Position numbers and translations under genes: made by a program. Below the pieces are notes generated by a model. The model was not told the origin of the DNA. It saw nothing but the letters and a program-made list of their open reading frames with translations, and made no database searches. 64,000 nucleotides of DNA from JBMOKT01 sp049323895 (GTDB lineage Bacteria > Bacillota > Peptococcia > Peptococcales > BICA1-8), in assembly GCA_049323895.1 (NCBI GenBank), contig JBMOKT010000002.1:1-64000 (forward strand), given 5' to 3'. Shown one piece after another: positions 15,988 through 23,105 of this stretch. The number at the start of each line of letters is the position of its first letter. Position 1 is the stretch's first letter.

Positions 15988-16170
15988 GATGCATCTGCTA
16001 TAGGGATTCATCATAGGATGCATCCCATACAAGTGAATTCTGACTGACGCATCTGCTTTTAGGTCTAGCTCAAAAGAAGCATCAAGAAAGATTGGCAATC
16101 ATCGGATGCATCATACGGAAAAGCCTGGAAGAAGATGCATCCCAATAAATTGACTTGCATTGGATGCTGA
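15988..16170. repeat. 29-bp periodic GATGCATC box array, island 3
   Basis: Boxes start at 15988, 16017, 16046 (GACGCATC), 16076 (GAAGCATC), 16105, 16134 and 16163 (GATGCTGA). Steps are 29, 29, 30, 29, 29 and 29. The island lies inside the transcript, between the T-box terminator and the cysE start, so it must be present in the cysES mRNA. Confidence 0.9.
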
Positions 16171-16206
16171 CCAGCAAGCTAAACTATAAGGGAAAGAGGA
16201 GATACA

Positions 16207-16872
16207 ATGTTTAAGAGGATAAAAAAAGATATTGCGGTTATATTTGAAAGGGATCCCGCTGCAAAAAGCGTATTGGAGGTTCTGATAAACTATCCAGGTT
16301 TGCATGCAATATGGTTTCATCGCTTTTCTCATTTCTTTTATAAGAGAAAATGGTTTGTTTTAGCACGATTTATATCCCAATCAGCACGTTTTTTAACCCA
16401 AATAGAAATTCACCCTGGGGCTAAAATAGGTGAAGGTCTTTTTATAGACCACGGGGCAGGGGTAGTTATTGGAGAGACTGCTGAGGTTGGGAATAATGTT
16501 ACTATTTATCAAGGGGTTACCTTGGGTGGAACAGGGAAAGAGAAAGGAAAACGCCATCCAACCATAGGGAATAATGTAGTAATAAGCGCAGGGGCAAAAG
16601 TGCTGGGCTCTTTTACGGTAGGTGATAATGTAAGAATTGGTGCAGGTTCAGTTGTATTGAGAGAAGTGCCGGCAAATTGTACAGTAGTGGGTATTCCTGG
16701 TAAAATAGTAATCAAAGACGGTAAAAATTTGAATAAGGATCGAATTAATGAGATTGATTTACAGCACAATAATTTACCTGATCCGATACAGGAGATGCTT
16801 CTATGCTTACAGCGGCAAGTTCAGCGTTTGGAATCGAAAGTACACCAATTGGAGGTAAAAAATAATGGGTAA
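16207..16872 (+). CDS. cysE: Serine O-acetyltransferase
   Basis: 221 residues of the left-handed beta-helix acyltransferase type. The N-terminal helical part is short, as in Bacillota. The hexapeptide core holds IHPGAKIGEGLFIDHGAGVV and the loop GGTGKEKGKRHPTIG, then IGAGSVVLREVPANCTVVG. It makes O-acetylserine, the precursor of cysteine. AAAGAGGAG is 7 nt before the ATG. It overlaps cysS by 8 bp and shares the Cys T-box, so both respond to tRNA-Cys charging. Confidence 0.95.
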   Translation: MFKRIKKDIAVIFERDPAAKSVLEVLINYPGLHAIWFHRFSHFFYKRKWFVLARFISQSARFLTQIEIHPGAKIGEGLFIDHGAGVVIGETAEVGNNVTIYQGVTLGGTGKEKGKRHPTIGNNVVISAGAKVLGSFTVGDNVRIGAGSVVLREVPANCTVVGIPGKIVIKDGKNLNKDRINEIDLQHNNLPDPIQEMLLCLQRQVQRLESKVHQLEVKNNG

Positions 16873-18277
16873 GGTTTTGTATGTTTATAATACACTAACC
16901 AGGAGAAAAGAAGAATTTAAGCCGCGGGAAGAAGGGCATGTACGGATGTACGTGTGTGGACCCACCACCTATAACTTTATTCACCTGGGGAATGCTCGTC
17001 CCATAGTAGTTTTTGATACCATCAGACGGTATTTGGAATACTTGGGGTATAAGGTGACTTATATTCAGAATTTCACCGATGTGGATGATAAAATTATCAA
17101 GCGGGCTAATGAAGAGGGGGAGGACCCCCTAAAGCTAGCCTCCAGGTACATTATAGAATACTTTGAGGATGCTGATAAGCTGAAAGTTAGGCGGGCGGAT
17201 ATTCACCCTAAGGTAAGTGAACATATGGATGAAATTATAGATTTTGTTCGGCGGCTGATTGATAAGGGATATGCTTATGCAATTGACGGGGATGTTTATT
17301 TTAGTGTCAGGAAATTTGCTGACTATGGGAAATTATCCGGAAGAAGTGTAGATGACCTCCTCTCCGGGGCAAGAGTTGAAGTTGACCAACGGAAAAATGA
17401 CCCCCTGGACTTTGCCCTGTGGAAGAAGGCTAAACCAGAGGAACCCGCCTGGGACAGTCCCTGGGGAAAAGGACGCCCAGGCTGGCATATAGAATGCTCT
17501 GCTATGTCCTGCAAATATCTAGGAGAGGAATTTGATATCCATGGCGGCGGCTATGATTTGGTTTTCCCTCATCATGAGAATGAAATTGCCCAAACTGAAG
17601 CCCTTTTGGATGCGCCTATGGCTAAATATTGGCTGCACAACGGTTTTATCACCATCAACCAGGAAAAAATGTCCAAATCACTGGGTAACTTTTTCCTCCT
17701 GCGGGAAATACTTGATAAATTTGACCCCATGGTGGTACGTTTTTACCTTTTGGCTACCCACTACCGCAGTCCCTTGGATTTTGATGATGAGAAGCTGCAG
17801 GTGGCCCAAAAAGGTTTAGAAAGATTAAAAAATGCCTATTTGCAATTGGAAAGGAATGTTAAGACAGTCAATTCCGGAAAAGGTGAAAGATTAATCGAGG
17901 CCTCGCAAAAAGCGCGGGAAGATTTTAATGAAGCTATGAATGATGATTTTAATACTGCTTTGGCCGTTGCTGCCCTTTTTGAATTGGCCCGTGAAGTAAA
18001 CACCTATGTAAAAGAAGTGGACTTAGATAAAATTGCCTTGGAACAAGCCAAGGAGGTTTTTGACCAATTGCTGGAGGTATTAGGCATTTCTTTTGCTGTC
18101 AAAGGGTTAGATGACGATAAAGTTGTAAATTCTTTAATGGAATTAATTATTGAGCTGCGGCAAAAGGCAAGGAAGGAAAAAGACTTTGGGACAGCTGACA
18201 AGATAAGGGATAGACTTAAGGAAGCGGGTATAATTTTAGAAGATTCGCCACAGGGGACTAGTTGGAAGGCGGAATAG
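16865..18277 (+). CDS. cysS: Cysteinyl-tRNA synthetase
   Basis: 470 residues, class I. C31 (YVCGPT) is the first zinc ligand. HLGN (40-43) is the HIGH motif and KMSKS (about 269-273) is complete. Other zinc ligands are in GWHIECSAMS and the HHENE segment. GGAGG lies inside the end of cysE. It charges tRNA-Cys, the same tRNA that the T-box upstream senses. Confidence 0.96.
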   Translation: MGKVLYVYNTLTRRKEEFKPREEGHVRMYVCGPTTYNFIHLGNARPIVVFDTIRRYLEYLGYKVTYIQNFTDVDDKIIKRANEEGEDPLKLASRYIIEYFEDADKLKVRRADIHPKVSEHMDEIIDFVRRLIDKGYAYAIDGDVYFSVRKFADYGKLSGRSVDDLLSGARVEVDQRKNDPLDFALWKKAKPEEPAWDSPWGKGRPGWHIECSAMSCKYLGEEFDIHGGGYDLVFPHHENEIAQTEALLDAPMAKYWLHNGFITINQEKMSKSLGNFFLLREILDKFDPMVVRFYLLATHYRSPLDFDDEKLQVAQKGLERLKNAYLQLERNVKTVNSGKGERLIEASQKAREDFNEAMNDDFNTALAVAALFELAREVNTYVKEVDLDKIALEQAKEVFDQLLEVLGISFAVKGLDDDKVVNSLMELIIELRQKARKEKDFGTADKIRDRLKEAGIILEDSPQGTSWKAE

Positions 18278-18342
18278 TTAATTAAATTGAGAATTGAGAA
18301 TGAATAAAGGCAATTGAGAATGGAAAATTGAGAATGGAGATT

Positions 18343-18383
18343 TTAAAAAGGCGTTCACTTGAAATTGAAGTGGCGTTTTTTTC
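18343..18383 (+). terminator. Probable terminator after cysS
   Basis: An imperfect inverted repeat around CACTTGAAATTGAAGTG (bulges in the GGCGTT/GGCGTT base) is followed by seven T. The preceding 18284-18340 is a TTGAGAA heptad-like run. Confidence 0.6.
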
Positions 18384-18447
18384 TTTAAGTAGTAAATAAT
18401 AATGATATAATATAGTAATAGTGTTTACTGAAGGAGTAAAATTTGTT

Positions 18448-18828
18448 ATGTTATTCTTTGATTATGAAGGAGATCCTGCCCAGTTGCCTTCGCTAACATT
18501 GGCATACATAGGTGATGCGGTATATGAATTATATATTCGTACCCAAGCGCTGGAAAGGGGTAATGTGAGGGTACAGGGTTTACATAAAGAATCAGTTAAA
18601 ATGGTAAATGCCAAACATCAAGCAAAACTGCTGGAAAGAATTGAGGGGAAATTGACTGAAATGGAGTTAGCAGTTGCTCGCCGAGGTCGCAACGCAAAAT
18701 CAGGGCATGTTCCCAAAAATACAGAGGTGACAGTTTACCGACGCAGCACCGGTTTTGAGGCATTAATAGGATACCTTTTTTTAAAAAGGGAAGTTAACCG
18801 CATATTGGAGTTGCTTGGCGAAGACTAA
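18448..18828 (+). CDS. mrnC: Mini-ribonuclease III
   Basis: 126 residues, a bare RNase III catalytic domain with no double-stranded RNA-binding domain, as in B. subtilis MrnC, which matures 23S rRNA ends. The signature is LTLAYIGDAVYELYIRTQAL, with the catalytic acidic residues D and E in GDAVYE, and later GFEALIGYLFL. I prefer ATG 18448, which follows GAAGGAG, over GTG 18421. A TATAAT lies at 18406-18411. The place after cysS is conserved in Bacillota. Confidence 0.92.
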   Translation: MLFFDYEGDPAQLPSLTLAYIGDAVYELYIRTQALERGNVRVQGLHKESVKMVNAKHQAKLLERIEGKLTEMELAVARRGRNAKSGHVPKNTEVTVYRRSTGFEALIGYLFLKREVNRILELLGED

Positions 18829-18929
18829 TGCAGCGGTGCTAAAGCTATTGCGCAAACACTGTAGGTCCGTGAGTAAGCTTATTCGAGACACAGAATGTCT
18901 GTGCGATTGTGCTACAGAAATGATTTTTC

Positions 18930-19046
18930 GGCGTCACGATGTCACATCCCGATAAATTGACATCCATCGTGGCACGTCATGCCAACCAGACATTCATGAT
19001 GTCACGGGTTTTTCTAGCCACAAGGCACTAACAACTAGCCACTAAA
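18930..19046. repeat. Octads, a degenerate 29-bp array and heptads before thyX
   Basis: GGCGTCAC and GATGTCAC are adjacent octads (18930-18945). GTCACATC (18941), GTGGCACG (18969) and GATGTCAC (18998) are spaced about 28-29 bp. The interval 18949-18969 is the reverse complement of the CGATGAATGGCAATTTA class seen in the tuf islands. The ACTAACA/ACTAGCC heptad (19013-19046) ends next to the thyX GGAGG. Confidence 0.65.
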
Positions 19047-19063
19047 AAATGGAGGAATTTTTT

Positions 19064-19816
19064 ATGGGAAGAGTTAGTTTGAGAGTTGAGTTGTTAAGAT
19101 TTACACCTGATCCGGAAGAAATTATAGCAATGGGGGCTAAGCTTTGCTATACTGCCAGCGGACTTCTTGAACTGAAGGAAGGGATTGAGGAGCAGGACCA
19201 GGGACCTTTTATTGATAAGCTTTTGGATATGGAACATTTGTCTCCTATAGAACATGCATCCTTTACTTTTGGGGTAGAGGGTGTATCAAGAAGCCTTTTA
19301 GCTCAAATTACCCGTCACAGAATTGCTAGCTTTAGTGTAAAATCACAACGCTATGTAAGTGAACAGCAAAAAGCTTCTGAAGAAATATTTAACTATATAA
19401 TTCCTCCTAAAATAGCTGAATTGGGGGATGAAGCTGTACAAGAATTCGAATCCCAAATGAAAACTATCCAAAGTTGGTATGACCAATGGCTGGTGAAACT
19501 TGGCAACCAAGGGGAAAAATCCAATGAAGATGCCCGGTTTATTTTACCCAATGGAGCAGAAACTAAAATGATTGTTACTATGAATGCCCGTCAGTTGCTG
19601 CACTTTTTTAATTTAAGGTGTTGCAATAGGGCGCAATGGGAAATAAGGGCTTTAGCAATAGAAACGCTGAAAAAATGCAAAGAGGTTGCCCCGAATATAT
19701 TTAGAAATGCTGGACCTGGTTGTATCAGCGGTCCTTGCCCAGAAGGCAAATTCACCTGTGGACAAGCCAAGGAAATGAGGGAAAAGTTTAAAAATAGTGA
19801 AATAGTGGAAGAGTGA
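19064..19816 (+). CDS. thyX: Flavin-dependent thymidylate synthase
   Basis: 250 residues. The ThyX motif RHR(x7)S is RHRIASFSVKS (84-94), followed by QRYVSE. A second conserved part is NARQLLHFFNLRCC. ThyX makes dTMP from dUMP using FAD and methylene-tetrahydrofolate, and replaces ThyA. I chose ATG 19064, which has GGAGG 9 nt upstream. ThyX between mrnC and rlmB is common in Clostridia and absent from B. subtilis. Confidence 0.95.
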   Translation: MGRVSLRVELLRFTPDPEEIIAMGAKLCYTASGLLELKEGIEEQDQGPFIDKLLDMEHLSPIEHASFTFGVEGVSRSLLAQITRHRIASFSVKSQRYVSEQQKASEEIFNYIIPPKIAELGDEAVQEFESQMKTIQSWYDQWLVKLGNQGEKSNEDARFILPNGAETKMIVTMNARQLLHFFNLRCCNRAQWEIRALAIETLKKCKEVAPNIFRNAGPGCISGPCPEGKFTCGQAKEMREKFKNSEIVEE

Positions 19817-19821
19817 AAGGC

Positions 19822-20033
19822 ATGGCATCTGCTTTAGGCTAAGATTTTTGGGATGCATCACATGCATGCTAAAATTACATGACGCATCTGCTTTCTGGTT
19901 AAGCTTATAGGATGCATCATCGTGTGTGACACCTGACAGATGCATCTTGGTAAACTATCATTCATCTGATGCATCATGCAGTATAGGTTATAAGCCGATG
20001 CATCCCATTATATCAGCATCCATTCGATGCACT
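19822..20033. repeat. 29-bp periodic GATGCATC box array, island 4 (longest)
   Basis: Eight boxes start at 19822 (ATGGCATC), 19852, 19881 (GACGCATC), 19911, 19939, 19968, 19997 and 20026 (GATGCACT). Steps are 30, 29, 30, 28, 29, 29 and 29. The 20-22-bp intervals differ but are recognisable variants of those in other islands. The array fills the thyX-rlmB gap and stops 10 nt before AAAGGAG of rlmB. Confidence 0.92.
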
Positions 20034-20055
20034 ACAAAGTAAAGGAGCCAAAATT

Positions 20056-20784
20056 ATGTCCGAGATTTTTGGGAGAAATCCGGTTTTAGAACTTTTAAAA
20101 TCGGATAAATCAGTTAATAAAATTTTTATTGCTGAAGGGACATTAAAAGGACCTACCCAAGAGATTGTCAAGTTGGCTAAAGAAAAAAGGATTCCTTACC
20201 AAATGGTGGATAAGGACAAGCTGGATAAAATGTTCCCTAATCAAAATCACCAGGGGGTAGCGGCTCTTGCTGCTGCAGCTGACTACGTAGATTGGCAGGA
20301 TATCCTTGAGCGGGCCAGAAGCAAAAATGAGGACCCTTTAATTGTGATGTTGGATGAAATTGAAGACCCACATAACCTGGGGGCAATTATGAGAACGGCG
20401 GATGCAGCCGGTGCCCATGGCATAATTATTCCCAAAAGACGGGCAGTTCCTTTAACGGAGGGAGTTGCTAAAGCATCGGCTGGAGCTGTACAATATGTTC
20501 CTGTAGCCAGGGTTGCTAACCTTGCCCAAACCATAGATCAATTGAAAAAAGAGGGCTGCTGGGTAGTTGGCACTGCATTAAAGGGCACGGATATTTATAA
20601 ACAAAATCTAAAGGGACCTCTGGTAATAATTATCGGCAGTGAGGGTAAAGGATTAAGCAAACTAATAGAAGAAAAGTGTGATTTTCTAATTAACATTCCT
20701 ATGAAGGGGAATATAAATTCTCTGAATGCCTCGGTGGCAACAGGTGTAGTTTTATATGAAACAGTTAGGCAGCGGAATAGTTAG
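20056..20784 (+). CDS. rlmB: 23S rRNA (guanosine-2'-O)-methyltransferase, RlmB/TrmH family
   Basis: 242 residues. An N-terminal L30e-like substrate-binding domain (IFGRNPVLELL start) is followed by the SPOUT catalytic domain with the deep trefoil knot. Conserved motifs are LDEIEDPHNLGAIMRTADAA, IIGSEGKGLSKL and MKGNINSLNASVATGVVLYE. The family methylates a guanosine in 23S rRNA. AAAGGAG precedes the ATG. The assignment to RlmB rather than another SpoU member rests on the conserved position next to rae1 and sigH. Confidence 0.92.
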   Translation: MSEIFGRNPVLELLKSDKSVNKIFIAEGTLKGPTQEIVKLAKEKRIPYQMVDKDKLDKMFPNQNHQGVAALAAAADYVDWQDILERARSKNEDPLIVMLDEIEDPHNLGAIMRTADAAGAHGIIIPKRRAVPLTEGVAKASAGAVQYVPVARVANLAQTIDQLKKEGCWVVGTALKGTDIYKQNLKGPLVIIIGSEGKGLSKLIEEKCDFLINIPMKGNINSLNASVATGVVLYETVRQRNS

Positions 20785-20892
20785 GAGACGTCAAGCCGAC
20801 GGAAAAAATTACAGGAGTGACGTTACCGATCTAATATATAACTCCGGAGACGCTTTGTTAACCCCAAATATGACTTGAAGACAGGTGATGTA

Positions 20893-21411
20893 ATGCCCCG
20901 AAGGGATCTATTAATTGTTGATGGATATAATGTCATAAATGCTTGGCCACAGCTCATAAGATTAAAGGAAGAAAACTTTGAACATGCCCGGGAAAAAATG
21001 TTGGATATTATTAGTAATTTTTCCGGCTATAAGGGCATAAAAGTAATTGTAGTCTTTGATGCTCACCAGGTAAAAGGTGGTATTGAACGAAGGGAAAAAC
21101 ATGGTGGGGTTGATGTAATTTTTTCTGGAGAAGGAGTACCCGCCGATTTGGTAATAGAGAAATTGATTGGCTCCTATATAAAGAACTACACAGTATTTGT
21201 GGCAACCTCTGATAAGACAGAACAGGAAGTGATTTGGGGCAAAGGGGCATACCGCATTTCGGCCCGGGAGTTTGTTGCTGACATTGAACAGACAATAAAA
21301 GAGAATAGCAAATTAATTCGGGAAACCAGAAATAAGGCATATAGCTTGGATTCCCATCTATCTGATGAGATAAAGCATATTCTGGAAGAATGGCGGCGTG
21401 GTAAGGGATAG
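20893..21411 (+). CDS. rae1: NYN-domain ribosome-associated endoribonuclease (Rae1/YacP)
   Basis: 172 residues with a PIN-like NYN fold: LLIVDGYNVINAWPQL at the start (first acidic residue), then VIVVFDAHQV and VFVATSDKTEQEVIWGKGA. The B. subtilis homologue cuts mRNA in the ribosomal A site. ATG 20893 is preferred over TTG 20875; its ribosome site is weak (ACAGGTG). It lies between rlmB and sigH, the usual place. Confidence 0.88.
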   Translation: MPRRDLLIVDGYNVINAWPQLIRLKEENFEHAREKMLDIISNFSGYKGIKVIVVFDAHQVKGGIERREKHGGVDVIFSGEGVPADLVIEKLIGSYIKNYTVFVATSDKTEQEVIWGKGAYRISAREFVADIEQTIKENSKLIRETRNKAYSLDSHLSDEIKHILEEWRRGKG

Positions 21412-21424
21412 GCTTAAACTTCCC

Positions 21425-21454
21425 TTGACTTAGTTTTGCAATCTCGGTTATAAT
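21425..21454 (+). promoter_or_regulatory. Sigma-A promoter of sigH
   Basis: TTGACT (21425-21430), an 18-bp spacer and TATAAT (21449-21454), about 135 nt before the sigH start. The leader between them shows no clear structure. Confidence 0.8.
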
Positions 21455-21590
21455 TATCAATGTGATATTGGACAAACTGAAGTTATATTGGAACTCCTGT
21501 CCTATAATTGACTCGGCGATTAGCAGGGATTATTGAAATAATATTCGAACAACTGCATAATGTTGCAAATTTTTGAGTGGAGGCGAGAGC

Positions 21591-22232
21591 ATGACTATTA
21601 CTGCAAAGCAAGATTTTATTGACGCCTTTGAGGTAATGGAAGACGAAAAAGTAGTAGAGCTTGCAAAAGATGGTGACACCTATGCTCTGGAGTTTTTGAT
21701 TAATAAGTATAAAAACTTTGTCAGAGCTAAAGCCAGGTCATACTTCCTCATTGGTGCTGATCGTGAAGATATTATCCAGGAAGGAATGATTGGTCTTTAT
21801 AAAGCTATTCGCGATTTCCGTTATGATAAGCTATCTTCATTTCGTGCCTTTGCTGAGTTGTGCATTACTCGTCAAATCATAACTGCCATTAAAACTGCTA
21901 CCAGACAGAAACACATACCTTTAAATTCCTATGTTTCCTTGAATAAGCCTATTTATGATGAGGATTCCGACAGAACATTGCTTGATGTAATTTCTGGTTC
22001 TAAAATTACTGATCCTGAAGAGTTGATTATCAGCCGGGAAGAATTTGACGATATTGAAGAAAAGATGGGTGAAATATTAAGTTCTCTTGAGTGGAAAGTC
22101 CTTATGTCTTATTTGGAGGGCAAATCCTATCAAGAAATTGCAGTCGACCTGAAAAGGCATGTTAAATCTATTGACAATGCCCTGCAAAGGGTAAAAAGAA
22201 AGTTGGAACGGTATTTGGAAAAGAGGGACTAG
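21591..22232 (+). CDS. sigH: RNA polymerase sigma-H factor
   Basis: 213 residues, the transition-state sigma factor that drives early sporulation genes in Bacillota. Region 2 includes EFLINKYKNFVRAKA, then REDIIQEGMIGLYKAIRDF and the -10-recognition helix FRAFAELCITRQI. Region 4 ends with YLEGKSYQEIAVDLKRHVKS. ATG 21591 has GGAGGCGAG upstream; in-frame ATG-less starts further up are unlikely. The neighbours (rae1 before, tRNA, tuf and rpmG-secE-nusG after) match the standard sigH locus. Confidence 0.95.
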   Translation: MTITAKQDFIDAFEVMEDEKVVELAKDGDTYALEFLINKYKNFVRAKARSYFLIGADREDIIQEGMIGLYKAIRDFRYDKLSSFRAFAELCITRQIITAIKTATRQKHIPLNSYVSLNKPIYDEDSDRTLLDVISGSKITDPEELIISREEFDDIEEKMGEILSSLEWKVLMSYLEGKSYQEIAVDLKRHVKSIDNALQRVKRKLERYLEKRD

Positions 22233-22259
22233 TTTCCTCGAAATACCAGCAGAAAAGTG

Positions 22260-22288
22260 TTGACTTTATGCTGGATTTGATATAAAAT
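22260..22288 (+). promoter_or_regulatory. Sigma-A promoter of the tRNA cluster
   Basis: TTGACT (22260-22265), a 17-bp spacer and TAAAAT (22283-22288); TATAAA at 22281 is an alternative -10. It ends 27 nt before the first tRNA. Confidence 0.8.
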
Positions 22289-22314
22289 AGATTTTGTCAG
22301 TCAAACAGACAGAC

Positions 22315-22390
22315 GCCGGCGTAGCTCAATTGGCAGAGCAGCTGACTTGTAATCAGCAGGTTGCGGGTTCGAGTCCCATCGCCGGCTCCA
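22315..22390 (+). tRNA. tRNA-Thr (TGT)
   Basis: 76 nt with CCA encoded, acceptor GCCGGCG/CGCCGGC, anticodon loop CTTGTAA (TGT). Confidence 0.95.
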
Positions 22391-22434
22391 TCTTTCTCAC
22401 AGGCAATACTGGCATAAATACTAGTCACTAACGT

Positions 22435-22520
22435 GGAGGGGTTCCCGAGTTGGCCAAAGGGGGCAGACTGTAAATCTGTTAGCTACGCTTTCACAGGTTC
22501 GAATCCTGTCCCCTCCACCA
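22435..22520 (+). tRNA. tRNA-Tyr (GTA), copy 2
   Basis: Class II tRNA, 86 nt, with the same sequence as 331-416 as far as I can compare by eye. The preceding ACTAGTCACTAAC is a short heptad repeat. Confidence 0.95.
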
Positions 22521-22603
22521 CAAACAGAAGTCGGTGGTCTGAGGTCGGAAGTCGGAAACAATTAATTCTGACATCCGACTTCTGAAGACTGACATCAGAA
22601 TAG

Positions 22604-22679
22604 CGCGGGATAGAGCAGCTGGCAGCTCGTCGGGCTCATAACCCGGAGGTCGGAGGTTCAAATCCTCCTCCCGCAACCA
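22604..22679 (+). tRNA. Initiator tRNA-fMet (CAT)
   Basis: 76 nt with CCA. C1 faces A72 (CGCGGGA/TCCCGCA), a mismatch that marks initiators. The anticodon stem has three consecutive G-C pairs (GGG-CTCATAA-CCC). Confidence 0.95.
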
Positions 22680-22683
22680 CTTT

Positions 22684-22759
22684 GCCCATATAGCTCAGTA
22701 GGTAGAGTGTCGCCTTGGTAAGGCGGAGGTCACCGGTTCAATCCCGGTTATGGGCTCCA
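22684..22759 (+). tRNA. tRNA-Thr (GGT)
   Basis: 76 nt with CCA, acceptor GCCCATA/TATGGGC, anticodon loop TTGGTAA (GGT). It is the second threonine isoacceptor of the cluster. Confidence 0.95.
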
Positions 22760-22785
22760 GAAATAAGCTGTGATGCTTACTATAT

Positions 22786-22862
22786 GGCGGCGTAGCTCAG
22801 TTGGCTAGAGCATGCGGTTCATACCCGCAGTGTCCGGGGTTCAAATCCCTGCGCCGCCACCA
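22786..22862 (+). tRNA. tRNA-Met elongator (CAT)
   Basis: 77 nt with CCA, acceptor GGCGGCG/CGCCGCC fully paired, anticodon loop TTCATAC (CAT). A lysidine-modified Ile2 tRNA would also read CAT in DNA, but the body looks like elongator Met. Confidence 0.88.
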
Positions 22863-22867
22863 CATTG

Positions 22868-22900
22868 AAACTCGGATGAGATATATCATCCGAGTTTTTT
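22868..22900 (+). terminator. Terminator of the tRNA cluster
   Basis: A perfect 12-bp stem AAACTCGGATGA/TCATCCGAGTTT, loop GATATA, T run. Confidence 0.93.
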
Positions 22901-22936
22901 GCATGCATGAGTCGGCTTTATGTCCGGCAGTATAGC

Positions 22937-22970
22937 AACTAATCTAGCCACTAACAACTAGCCACTGACC
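22937..22970. repeat. ACTAGCC/ACTAACA heptad repeat upstream of tuf copy 1
   Basis: Units of 7 bp (CTAGCCA, CTAACAA, CTAGCCA, CTGACCA) end 27 bp before the tuf promoter. This one lies before the promoter, unlike most copies, which sit next to a ribosome site. Confidence 0.75.
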
Positions 22971-22996
22971 ACAAAAAATGTCCTGTAACTAAACAT

Positions 22997-23025
22997 TTGA
23001 CAGTCTTTTTTAAATACTGTAGAAT
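22997..23025 (+). promoter_or_regulatory. Sigma-A promoter of tuf copy 1
   Basis: TTGACA (22997-23002), a 17-bp spacer and TAGAAT (23020-23025). Confidence 0.85.
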
Positions 23026-23105
23026 ATTTTCGTGTGAGAAAGAGAAAATCATCGATTTTAGTACTTAATCTTGAGAATTTAGTTAAAAAAGGAGGAAAAT
23101 GAAAG

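Noticed and set aside
19822..20033. CRISPR array
   Set aside because: The repeated part is only 8 bp, intervals of 20-22 bp are related to each other and to other islands, some are inverted copies, and there is no cas gene in the window.
22491..22676. Open frame of 61 codons on the - strand over tRNA-Tyr and tRNA-fMet
   Set aside because: It is the antisense of tRNA genes, a well-known false protein call (peptides of the type EEDLNLRPPGYEP).
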